The notes under the pieces are model-generated. The model was given only the letters and a program-made list of their open reading frames with translations, was not told where the DNA came from and searched no databases. Both the position numbers and the translations under genes were made by a program. DNA of 64,000 nt. It comes from Dryas octopetala. Taxonomy: Eukaryota; Streptophyta; Magnoliopsida; Rosales; Rosaceae. The stretch's first letter is position 1. Every line of letters starts with the position of its first letter. Location of the stretch: NCBI GenBank assembly GCA_963921425.1, contig OY992832.1, forward strand, positions 5,332,001 to 5,396,000. Reading direction: 5' to 3'. Below are positions 12,401-22,094 of this stretch, one piece after another.

Positions 12401-12923
12401 TGAAGCTGTCAAGTGGAGCATATTTTCACATGTATGCACCGCACCAATACAGTACAATGGTGCCTGTATTGATGACTCTGCTTCTATTGTAACAAGGGCC
12501 TGGTTTGAAGTCAAGGCTATTGGAATGAGGAAAGTTCTGTTCCTTAGGCTTGGATTTTCAATGGTGGCATCTGCAAAGATCCGTAGATCAGAATGGGAAG
12601 GACCCTCAAGCTCATCTCGGAAATCAGGATTCCTCTCAACCTTGATCAGCACAAGGTTTAGTGCTCAATTGAATCCACCTGTGACACCAGCAAAAGTGAA
12701 TTTGAATTCAGCAGTTTACCCTGGTGGGCCACCTTTACCAACGAAGGCACCAAAAATGGCAACTTTTGTCGATACCAAAGAAATGTCGAGAGGTCCTGAG
12801 GACCCTCCAGGATATTGGATGGTCACTGGAGCCAAGCTTTGTGTAGAGGGTGGCCGAATCTCAGTCAAGGTGAAGTATTCATTGTTGACAATAATGTCAG
12901 AGGACTCGATGATGTTGATGTAA
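9457..12923 (+). CDS. NSL1: MACPF-domain protein, NSL1 (Necrotic Spotted Lesions 1) orthologue
   Basis: Seven exons: 9457-9711, 10212-10450, 10664-10868, 11254-11337, 11448-11631, 11758-11924, 12234-12923; 607 aa, close to the ~612 aa of Arabidopsis NSL1. It belongs to the plant membrane-attack-complex/perforin family (NSL1, CAD1), whose loss causes spontaneous, salicylate-dependent lesions, so the inferred role is to restrain cell death and immunity. Diagnostic stretches: AVIGSGYDLGNDIRLNAC near the N-terminus, SIKCDKGERTRFRSD, MSEKFNQEMSLSGKIPSG, the MACPF signature YGTHIVVGVKMGGKD, YKPPIEELHQFLEFQLPRQW, and PGYWMVTGAKLCVEGG near the C-terminus. The N-terminus is shorter and lacks a signal peptide, as in the family. 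All introns are GT-AG. NSL1 rather than CAD1 is favoured by near-continuous similarity, especially the first 85 residues. Confidence 0.95.
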
Positions 12924-13313
12924 GAAATCAAAAGGGGAAGAAACACAATATTGGTTTGTTGTAAATGTTATACCATGTACATTATCCATTCTAAAATCGG
13001 TTAAAACTGATTGTATATGGCTCAAAGCCATCCTGATTTGGAAATGTTGATTGTTTTCTGGGAATTAAACAATCCCAGATGTCTATGGCAAAAAAAAAAA
13101 AAAAAAAAAAAACAATCCCAGATGTCTAACTGACAAGCTTCGGATATTTTTGGTTCAGTGAAGCTTCTTAGTTTTATAGCTGTTGAGAAACAGACTCATA
13201 TTTGAAAAATATAAATAAATATGCATTTATTAAAAATTACACTTTAATAGTATATCAAATGGAATACAAAATTTCCTTTGGGTTAGTAGGGAGAAAGTGC
13301 ATAACGGTGGTGT
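12924..13313. other. Convergent intergenic between NSL1-like and PPR genes
   Basis: Holds the 3' ends of both genes and the poly(A) micro-insertion. AT-rich; nothing else recognised. Confidence 0.7.
13067..13128. mobile_element. Poly(A) micro-insertion with 19-bp target-site duplication
   Basis: AAACAATCCCAGATGTCTA occurs at 13,067-13,085 and again, identically, at 13,110-13,128. Between the copies lie only TGGC and twenty A residues. This is the footprint expected of target-primed reverse transcription (LINE machinery) that copied little more than a poly(A) tail. It lies in the 3' flank between two convergent genes. Confidence 0.75.
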
Positions 13314-16130
13314 CTACCAATAATCCCCACATGAGCATGAACCATCTTTGAAATGATGGAATCTATTGATGTCCCTCACTATAATCTCTCTCGAGCCAAT
13401 TTTACAGATGAACTTGAATGCGGTATGGCAGTCCACACATACTCGTAGGTTCTTCTTCACCCTAATGGGAGCTCCTGGTGGAGTGGCAATCAACCCAAAA
13501 GCCACCGCAAGCTTCTCACTATGGTATCGTAGAAGCTGCTCCTTTTCGCTTTGTTCCACATCATGGAGGTCCGTCTCCACCATTGTGACATAGCCAGCTT
13601 TGTGCATAAGGTCAAACAGCTCATCAAGTTTAGCATATATTTCCCCACTTCTTGAATGACTTCTATCTCCCACTATAAAGGTGTGTACCTTGTCTTTGAC
13701 TTCAATCCAACTCATCCCAGGTTCCTTCTTTACATGGCTATCTTTCATAAGTCTTCTCATTTTTGCCACATTATCCCACATGCCAACTGATGCATAAATG
13801 TTTGCAAGAAGTACATGTGTACCAGATTTCTCGGGCTCAAGAGCTAAGAGCATTTCAGCAGCTTGTTGGCCAAGCTCAACATTTTTATGGATTCTTGCAG
13901 CCCCAAGAAGTGCCCCCCAAATTGAGGCATTTGCACAAAATGGCATCGTGTTGACAAGCTCCATTGCCTCATTTATCTTCCCTGCTCTGCCAAGGATATC
14001 AATCATGCAAGCATAATGCTCCTCCCTCGGCACAATTCCAAACAACTCCTTCATTGACCCAAAATATTTTCTGGCTTCAGTTACCAAACCTGCATGATTG
14101 CATGCGCAAAGGACACTGACTAAAGTAATATGATTGGGCGAAACACCATCTTTGAGCATCTGATTAAATAAATTGAGGGCCTCTTTTCCATGCCCATGTT
14201 GAGCAAGTCCTCCAATCATCGCAGACCATGAAACTATTCCTCTCTCAGGTACCTCAGAGAAAGCATGATCAGCGTCATCTATGCTTCCACACTTTGCATA
14301 CATGTTAACAAGAGAATTCCCGGCAAAAGCATCAGACATGAATCCTAACTTCAGTACGTGAACGTGGATCTGTTTCCCTTGCTCATATGCGGACAAATTT
14401 GCACAAGCATTCAGAAGAGAACTGCATACAAATGAATCAGGCTTGTTCCCCCTCTCTTGCATTTGCAAAAAGAGTTTTAGAGCTTCTTCGCCTTGTTCAT
14501 ATTGAGCATAGGCTGTGATCATGGATGTGAAAGCCACCAAATCTCCAATTGGGTTTTCTTGAAAAATTCTTTCCGCATCTTCTATTTTGCCACACTTTCC
14601 ATATGTATCAAGAAGGCTATTTATAACATACAAGTCAGACTGAAAACCTGTTTTGACAGAAAGAGCATGAACTTGTTCACAAACATTTATAGCCTGCAAG
14701 CTCGCTGTGGATTTGAGGACTGTAGATAAAGTAGTCTGGTTGAATCCTAGTCCCTCCTTATACATTTCAGAAAAGATGGATACAGCTTCTATATCTTCCC
14801 CATTCTGTGAATGTCCAGAGATCACAGCATTCCATGTAACCATGTCCTTCTTTGGCATCATATTAAAAAGCACCCTTGCATCATCCATCATCTCACACTT
14901 GCAATACATATCTATCAGTCCAACTTTGACAAACGAATCTGATTCTGTATCCATCTTTATCAAGACAGAGTGCAACTGCCTACCCAATTTCTTGAACCCC
15001 ATTCCGGCACAAGCTTTAAGTGCACTAGATAATGTAAACATGTTTGGACATATTCCTGACCCTTCCATTTGCGAAAACAATTTTAGAGCCTGACCATGGT
15101 ACTCGTGAAGAACACAACCAGCAATAACAGCATTCCAGGAAACAATATCGGGTTGTGCAATTTTCTCAAAAACTGAAATTGCATCTTCAAGACTTCTGAC
15201 TTTTGCATACATGTCAACAAGTGCATTTGCTGAGAACGAGTCAGAATCATACCCAAGCTTAATTATATACCCATGAATTTTCCTTCCTCGACTACCATCC
15301 CCCAACCCGGTACAGGCGTTTATTATACTAGACAGACTATACTCATTAGGTTTTATTCCACTCAGAATCATTTCCTGAAACAGGTCCATTGCTTCTCCAA
15401 AGAAGTCACTCTGCACATAACAAGAAAATAATGCATTCCATGAAATAACATTCCGTTCTGGAATTGCATCAAACAGTCTCCTAGAATCCCCAAACTCCCC
15501 ACACTTTGAATACATAACAACCAAGGTATTAGCAACAAACTCATCAGACTCAAACCCTGTAACCACTGTGATCCCATGAATCTGCTTTCCCAGTTCCAAA
15601 TCTTTAGTAATAGAGCAGGCCTTAAGAACACTCGGAAATGCAAACTCATTACACTTAACACCCAACAAGTGCATTTCATGAAACGCTAAAAGGGCTTCTT
15701 TACCAAGCCTATTTTGGGCATACCCAGATATCAAGGCAGACCAAGAAACCAAATCCGGTTCTGTACTTTCGTCAACCAGCTTCCGGGCATGCCCAAAATA
15801 CCGGCACTTGGAGTACAAATTGATCAAATGGTTCCGAAGATTTTGGTCTTGGGAACACCCAAATCTGATTATGTGAGCATGGACTTCCATGCCCACACCT
15901 ACAGACTTGGAAGCAGTACATTGTGATAACAGCTTAGAGTAGGATATAGAATTGCCCTTGTGGACAAAGCTGAGAATAGGGGTGGTTTGTGCGTGTTTGC
16001 GAAATTGAACTGAGGTTTGGATATGTTTAGCAGAGTTTACAAGATGGGTTGAGAGAGTTTTGGGTTTAAATGACAGGAAAAATCGTTGGGGAAGAGGGTT
16101 TTGGAGGACATGGAAAAAGCAAAGTTTCAT
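13314..16130 (-). CDS. DYW-class pentatricopeptide repeat protein (organelle RNA editing)
   Basis: Intronless gene of 938 codons. An array of PLS-type PPR repeats fills most of the protein (for example DLVSWSALISGYAQNRLGKE, NVISWNALFSCYVQSDFFGE, DIVSWNAVIAGCVLHEYHGQ and MVTWNAVISGHSQNGEDIEA), followed by E/E+ motifs and a complete DYW domain at ~805-938. The DYW domain shows the cytidine-deaminase-like HSEKLA (~870), CVDCH (~898), HHFKDGSCSC and terminal GDYW. Known family role: site-specific C-to-U editing in mitochondria or plastids. The first methionine in the open frame is at 16,454, but I choose 16,130 (start MKLCFFHVLQNPLPQRFF), an organelle-targeting-like N-terminus; the upstream 108 codons look non-conserved. 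The RNA target cannot be read from sequence. Confidence 0.93.
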   Translation of the reverse strand: MKLCFFHVLQNPLPQRFFLSFKPKTLSTHLVNSAKHIQTSVQFRKHAQTTPILSFVHKGNSISYSKLLSQCTASKSVGVGMEVHAHIIRFGCSQDQNLRNHLINLYSKCRYFGHARKLVDESTEPDLVSWSALISGYAQNRLGKEALLAFHEMHLLGVKCNEFAFPSVLKACSITKDLELGKQIHGITVVTGFESDEFVANTLVVMYSKCGEFGDSRRLFDAIPERNVISWNALFSCYVQSDFFGEAMDLFQEMILSGIKPNEYSLSSIINACTGLGDGSRGRKIHGYIIKLGYDSDSFSANALVDMYAKVRSLEDAISVFEKIAQPDIVSWNAVIAGCVLHEYHGQALKLFSQMEGSGICPNMFTLSSALKACAGMGFKKLGRQLHSVLIKMDTESDSFVKVGLIDMYCKCEMMDDARVLFNMMPKKDMVTWNAVISGHSQNGEDIEAVSIFSEMYKEGLGFNQTTLSTVLKSTASLQAINVCEQVHALSVKTGFQSDLYVINSLLDTYGKCGKIEDAERIFQENPIGDLVAFTSMITAYAQYEQGEEALKLFLQMQERGNKPDSFVCSSLLNACANLSAYEQGKQIHVHVLKLGFMSDAFAGNSLVNMYAKCGSIDDADHAFSEVPERGIVSWSAMIGGLAQHGHGKEALNLFNQMLKDGVSPNHITLVSVLCACNHAGLVTEARKYFGSMKELFGIVPREEHYACMIDILGRAGKINEAMELVNTMPFCANASIWGALLGAARIHKNVELGQQAAEMLLALEPEKSGTHVLLANIYASVGMWDNVAKMRRLMKDSHVKKEPGMSWIEVKDKVHTFIVGDRSHSRSGEIYAKLDELFDLMHKAGYVTMVETDLHDVEQSEKEQLLRYHSEKLAVAFGLIATPPGAPIRVKKNLRVCVDCHTAFKFICKIGSREIIVRDINRFHHFKDGSCSCGDYW

Positions 16131-17150
16131 GGTCCATTTGACCATCGACTGTACGTCTGAGACTTCTACACCATAACCGTTCAAGCACCTGGTAATATTA
16201 GCGCTGTATAAAGGAGTCGTCTTTTGAATGTTGGGACCATTCACGCTCCTTTTGATTCTTAAAGGCCCAAACACACAAGGCTGACTCCAACCCAAAGCCC
16301 ACAAAAATCTCTCTGCCAGCCCAAACGAAAATGTTGAAAAATTACATGTTACAGGCATAGTATTGGGAGTTAAGTTTGTAGTTCCAATTGCCAAGCAAAA
16401 GTAATCTAGTGAAGGCCAACCTGTTTTGCAAAACAGACCTGACTTGAATTGCATTTGAGCCCACGGTCAATGACTCAATGCAATTTCATTAGCAATATTT
16501 CAAGGATCTGTTGTGCATGCCCTTGTGTCAAGACTCAAGACCACATATCCAAAATGATCCCTATATATATGCTCTCTCTACACTGTAAATAATTGAGCTT
16601 AATTTTGGTCCTTTTCGATGAAATTGCTTCAACAATTTTGCAAAACATAAGGGTTTCAACAAGTTTCAACAAGTTTCTTATACTGGGGGTGGGAGAAAAA
16701 GACCATTCATCCTCTTGAGTAAGTTATACCACTCCTTTCCATTGCAGTTAGATGTATATAATTAATTAATATTGCACTGAATCAGAGACTTTGTTAAAAT
16801 AACGTTTTCAAATCTCAAGTGCATGGCCCATTAGAGTCGATTTTTAGTGTATTTAATGGTTTCTTTCCTGTGTTTTGGGGTTTTGGATATATAGGGATAG
16901 ACTCCAACATTTTGACAAAATATACATATATACACCAAAATTTGAACACTTGGATATATCACAATTAACAGTAGGCATATTTACATTTTCTGACGAGCTT
17001 TAGTAATTTTGCTTAATTAATTACAAATACAGTCTACAGAAGTACTACAATTAATATATATAGCTCGATCGATCGCGTATCCAATATTATAGGATTTGCG
17101 TGACTTGAGCAATCTTTCGTATCTGCAGCTTTCTCAATTTCTTTCTCTAT
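16131..17150. other. Intergenic between PPR gene and micropeptide gene
   Basis: PPR upstream region (open frame continues to 16,454 but is judged untranslated) followed by AT-rich sequence that must include the 3' UTR of the small gene to the right. Nothing else recognised. Confidence 0.6.
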
Positions 17151-17601
17151 CTACCACCCAACAAATCCCAGAAAACTGAAATCAAACGCAACAATTAATA
17201 CATTGATTAAAGTTAATTAAAAGATTAATTAATAATCTGAAAAAGAAAACTTATGGTACATAAATGACTACAAATGCTAGATCGTGATAATGCATGGATA
17301 AGATCAGACAGCATCCTAATTGGAATTTCTGTAATTGAATAACTGAATAATTCCAATTTCTGATTTCTTCTTTGGAACTTGTTGCTGTAATTGAATATAA
17401 TTCCAGTTTAAATACATTCAAGCTAGAAAATTCTAATAACATTCAAGAAAATCGATAAAAAGAGAATATATATATATATATATATATTTACCTGAGGGAT
17501 CGAACGGCAAAGTGGTGGGAAAGAAAGTGATAGAAAAAACTGGCTCCGTGAAGGAACACCACAACTCCCGTGCACCCCAGCACAAATAGCTCCACCATCA
17601 T
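17151..17601 (-). CDS. Small two-exon gene for a 44-residue hydrophobic micropeptide
   Basis: Exon 1 is 17,492-17,601 and exon 2 is 17,151-17,175, joined by a GT-AG phase-2 intron (donor CAG|GTAAAT; acceptor TTTCAG|TTTT). The peptide begins MMVELFVLGCTGVVVFLHGA, which reads as a signal anchor or single membrane span, continues with a His/Phe-rich stretch (FFYHFLSHHF) and ends SLSFLGFVGW. A TATA-like site ~140-150 bp upstream and a plausible leader support a real transcription unit. It resembles short uncharacterised plant membrane peptides, but I recall no function. Alternatives: a 5' fragment of a longer gene (the second exon closes the frame after eight codons, which argues against it) or non-coding. 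Confidence 0.55.
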
Positions 17602-17735
17602 CTCCTTCCTTTTACGATTATGATCTCCTAATTTAGATTAATCTTGGAAGCTCGCTAGCTCGATCGAGTTCTATACACCTAAACCCACACACAGACAAGA
17701 GATGGTTGCAAATTGAAAATTCTTCACTCCTGTTG

Positions 17736-17758
17736 TCTTATAAGGAAGAATATATATG
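17736..17758 (-). promoter_or_regulatory. TATA-type promoter elements of the micropeptide gene
   Basis: On the minus strand, CATATATA (17,751-17,758) and CTTATAAG-type sequence (~17,738-17,744) lie 135-160 bp upstream of the ATG at 17,601; either could position transcription initiation. Confidence 0.4.
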
Positions 17759-19255
17759 AAGGTTTTTGTCAGAATGGTGAATATTTTTATTATTCTTCAC
17801 AGCTTCGTGTTGGACTTTATTTTAATTGCTGCTGACGTCATCACCCATACCATACTTCCAGTAGTTCCTCCCATACAGGGCGGTGAGTCGGTGACGGATG
17901 GTGTACTGTCAGCAATTAATTTTCAAGAAACATTTTTTAATGTTGAATGTTTTTTTTTTTTTTTTTTTTTCATTTTATTTGCATGGAGCCATGGACGGAT
18001 CTCATTTTTCATGCTTGAAATTAAGGAAAACAATGTGTTCTGTTAGAACGTTGAGGTTGATACAAAATAAGGAGATGTGCATGTACGAGGCCTTCTCGCT
18101 TTAGACAATTCTTGCTGTGTATGTAAAGCATTGTTGGAAAGTATGAGTCTGTATGTTTTGTTAGGTTGTTAATGGTAGTATTACTAATGCGCCCTATGAT
18201 ATTGGTTCAAGGACGTGAGCTGTCCCTGATTTTCAGGGGACCATGAGAGCTCTTTTTATTGTGGGTCGCAAAATACAGAATTCATGTGAGACCTGATGAT
18301 GTGAGTATGTAACATTCCAACTCTGTCTCACATCATGCATGAATCTTGCATTTTAGATCCAGTATTAGAGAATTCTGATTTTTCTTTTTGATAGTGAATG
18401 CATAACTATTTATTAAGGCTCATGGCCAAAATAACAGCGTCTTCCTCAACAGTACAAGACAGCCATGACGGAGCTTCCTCCATCCTAACAGTATTAGAGA
18501 ATTCTTGTTTGACTGAATGACTCCATTTGTTCCTTTTTCAAGCAAAATCGAATACAAATTCTAAATGATGAACAATGCTTACTGATTTCAGTATCTCAAG
18601 TGCATTACTATGACAAACATGAAATGTTTGTAGACTAAATCATTCATTATGATGATTTGGTTCTTTAAAGAAACAAGCTAACTTAAATACTGACAAAAAT
18701 TATTCATTTTTTTTCTTTTTTGAATTTCATTTAAGCAAGTTTAACAACAGAAAGACAAGGGAAATAGTCTAAAGACTAAGACAGTAACAAGAGAAAATAA
18801 AAAAAATGATGCTTCTAGTCTATTTCAAATGGATTAGTCGATGCGGAGAAAACATTCTGTTCTCAAATTGAAAATTTTCCTTGATCATCACAATTGAGCA
18901 TTGGCTCTTCATTTCATCTGCTTCAACTGGAACCAGTTAAGGCTTTTGCTACGCTGAAAGTTTCACATTCACCACTCTATCATGTAAAATGGCAACTATC
19001 ATAAAATTAATGTTTTCCATAAACTGAAAAATCACTGTTTCTTCAGAATGCAGAACATTCTGAAGAAAGGGAGCTAACAAGGACAGGTTATTTTAATCAA
19101 GCACTCATAGTGATGCTCCAATACTTGTACGAGGCATGTAATGGGTTGATATAGAAGCTAATGCGATTAGAATCCCGCCCAAGAAGTACCCCTTAACAAG
19201 ATTTTGAATAACTCATTTTTTTTATTATTATTATAGAAACAACTTACTGCCTCCA
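17759..19255. other. Intergenic between Di19 and the micropeptide gene
   Basis: No gene recognised. Contains a T(20+) run (~17,951-17,970), a fragment near 18,395-18,490 whose minus strand reads as a short open tail (possible old retroelement remnant, unproven) and a perfect hairpin at 19,038-19,068. The right end holds the Di19 3' UTR. Confidence 0.5.
19038..19068. repeat. Perfect 13-bp inverted repeat (hairpin)
   Basis: TTTCTTCAGAATG, loop CAGAA, then CATTCTGAAGAAA. It is about 190 bp past the Di19 stop codon on the minus strand, so it may lie in that gene's 3' UTR. Confidence 0.65.
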
Positions 19256-21767
19256 TTAGTCACCTAACAGTGTTGAGAGAAACAGATCTTGCACAAAACC
19301 AGCTCTCCCAGTGGCCTGTTGAATCCTTTTCTCCCGCTCTTCATAACTCAAGGAAGGATCAAAACTGCAAGAGAGAGAGAGAGAGAGAGCCATATTTCAG
19401 ATCCAAAGAACAGCTTTAAAGGCGCTTGGGAATGCATTAATCCTCAAAGATAGGGCAACAGCCTCTTCACCATCAAAGGTTGTGACTAAATTAGTTCTTG
19501 GTTTATTACTTATAAACCAAGCATGTGTAGAAGTCTAGGAGAATAAATTCATAAACACGTTTTTTTTTTTTTTTTGCCTTAATAGGAGAATCCCTAAAGT
19601 AACAGAAAACCCCAGTTTAAGCATTGATTAGGCACCACCTTGGTCACTAATATTTAATTCTTGAAGAGGTTTCAAATTCCCCACCTATCCAAACAAAAGT
19701 TTGCCAATGAAAAGCAAGGTTTCTGATAAATACAAAACAGTACCTTGATTTCCAAATATGTGATGGCACCACATTCTTTGCAGAAGTGTCCTCACCAGTG
19801 CTTACCACAGATTTTGAAATTTCATCTGCTCCTGATGCAGGGAAATTCAAAATAAGTGATGACAAAAATGGATCGGTAGCTGCATTAGACACATTAGCAT
19901 TGTCTGATCGATATCCACCACTCCCTAGAAGCACCTGGAGATGAGCCTCACGAAGATCCCGGCCAAGGAGAGACAGCGCCTGACTGTTAGGAATAGCAAC
20001 TCTACGTAACCTGCGACGTCTCTGCAAGTGATTTTCAGTTAAAGGAAACTAAAAGGGCAATCAAAATTTGTACATGGATATATTATCAGGAATTTATAAA
20101 TAAATGGTGTCTCAATAATTATATATCCAATTTAAGGATATCTTCAACAAGTGTCCATGTTGCAGTGTGATATGACTTAACATGTCCCGCGCAACTTTAA
20201 CAGAGCAAATGGGACAAACCTGCAACAAAATAAAGTAAATACAGTATGAGTCTTTTTTGCACGAAATATCATCAATAACTAGAAATTAGTAGCTACAGTA
20301 TCATTCATCTATTTCAGGGATTAGAAAAACAGGTAAAAGTAACTAACAAAAGAGAAAGGAAAGCCGATTGCTTTATCTTTAGTGCTAAGAAGTTTTATCA
20401 TTGCAATGGAAGTACAGAAAATAGATAACAACTACCTACCATTTCATTGCTTAAAATAATATAAAAATGAAAAAGAAGCTTACTATGACTTAAAGTTGAA
20501 ATTCTTATAATTACAAAGTTCTCTATAATAATACCACAACCCTGATGAGGCATCGAGTGATGAAACATCTTAGACTTGAATTCATTCAACCTTCATATCT
20601 TCAGTTTAAAGATTAAACCAATCAAATGAAGCAACATAGACAATAAACATTGACACTTGAGTATTGACAAGTTCAAATAGATTTCCTATTGTCCAAATAT
20701 AAGTGGACATCATATCAAAAACAAAGGGTGAGTGCTAGAGGCTTTCTATAAAGAACAGAAGAAAACACGATAAAGAATCCTATTCCTAGCCATCACAGAA
20801 ATAACTCTTTCATTGGTTTAATCAATATTCTACAACATCCAAAAAGGCATTTCCCGGCTTGTATGAGGTCTCGTGTAAATCCTCATAAACTCAGTCCATG
20901 GAAGGTTCTCTCAAATAAATTATCATTATGTCACACATTAACCATCTAAATTATTCTTTTTTTAATAATAAACCATCTAATTTATTCTCAGCAAGCATGC
21001 ATCATATGCATATAAGACACCCTCTTCAGCAGGTTTTGGAAATTCTTTGGTATTAATTCCTTATTTATGCAAAAAAAACAAAAAAAACAAAACCAATTTA
21101 TTTCCCTAAGATATGAATTATCAAATATTTCAGGAAAAAAAATTGAAGACAATAAAATCAATACTACGACCGATGTTGAAGAACAGAATACAAAGCCAAG
21201 TTAGCAGTTTATAGTCATATGCTTTTGATGAATTAAAAAAGTCAATCACTGATTTCCAAATTAGGAAATAAAATTTGACAACACAAAAACAAAGATCCTA
21301 ACTTTTTCCTGAAGAAGAACCAAACCAAAACTTTATGATTATGCAACAAACACTAATCGCTCATAACATTTCAACGAAAAAAAAAACAAAGAGAATATGA
21401 GAGAATAAGCACACGTACGGTGACTTTCGATTCGCAGGAGTGCTCGTCTTCGAGGTGCGAACACAAGGACGCGATGTCGAAGTCCTCGTAACAGTACGGG
21501 CACGGGAAGTCAGGTCGGACCTCGTCTTCAACCTCAAAATCGTCGATGCTTAACCGATCTAAATTTTCATTTTTAAGAAATATTTGAAAAGAAATAGAAT
21601 TGATAAATCAATTATAATAATAATAATAAAAAAAAGAAGATCAGAAATGAAGACCAAATACAGAAGAGGAGCTGGTACGGACCTAAGTGGGAGCTCTGAT
21701 GGTGGTGCTGCAACGTGTATTGCCGTTTGGCGGCGGCGAGGCGGGAGGTCCAGAACTCGGAGTCCAT
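19256..21767 (-). CDS. Di19: Di19-family zinc-finger protein (DEHYDRATION-INDUCED 19)
   Basis: Five coding exons: 21683-21767, 21419-21558, 20142-20219, 19744-20027, 19256-19364; 231 aa. Starts MDSEFWTSRLAAAKR, the Di19 hallmark. Two atypical Cys2/His2 fingers follow: CPYCYEDFDIASLCSHLEDE and CPICSVKVARDMLSHITLQH. Next come the basic LQRRRRLRR nuclear-localisation segment and the Di19 C-terminal domain ending EEREKRIQQATGRAGF...LFLSTLL. Family members are nuclear, stress-responsive, calcium-dependent-kinase substrates that act in drought/ABA and light responses. Intron 3 is a U12-type AT-AC intron (annotated separately); the others are GT-AG. Without that intron the conserved HLLK|LQRRRR junction cannot be made in frame. 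Confidence 0.94.
20028..20141 (-). other. U12-type AT-AC intron in Di19
   Basis: On the minus strand the intron starts AAG|ATATCCTTAAA and ends AAAATCAC|TTGCAG. ATATCCTT is the exact minor-spliceosome 5' consensus, the terminal dinucleotide is AC, and a branch-site match TTTCCTTTAAC lies ~12 nt before the end. GT-AG alternatives (GT within the last exon codons; AG in TTGCAG) break the frame or remove conserved residues. Length 114 nt. Confidence 0.85.
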
Positions 21768-22059
21768 TGAAGGATTCGATTCGATTCGATCAGATATCAA
21801 GCTCCTTTATTGATTTATATTTAAATTTGATTGCTTCTCAAAAGCAACAGAAAACAAATATCAGAAAATCTTAATCCGCTCTCGGGTGCTTAGTTTTGTT
21901 GTTTATGTCAGATTTTCTCCGAAGCTGGAAGCATAAATGTGAATAAAAAGAAATAAATAAAAAATATTCAGCTTCTGCCTTCTGGAAGGATAAATTAGAC
22001 TTTTTCTTAAAAATAAGGAGGAAGCATCAGAAATAACGATAGAATGATTAGGTGCGTAG

Positions 22060-22094
<35 letters not shown>

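Noticed and set aside
16131..16454. 108-codon N-terminal extension of the PPR open frame
   Set aside because: Sequence is not PPR-like or targeting-like; the methionine at 16,130 begins an organelle-presequence-like segment.
18395..18490. Possible retroelement ORF tail on the minus strand
   Set aside because: Only a ~30-codon open stretch, no catalytic motif or element ends visible.
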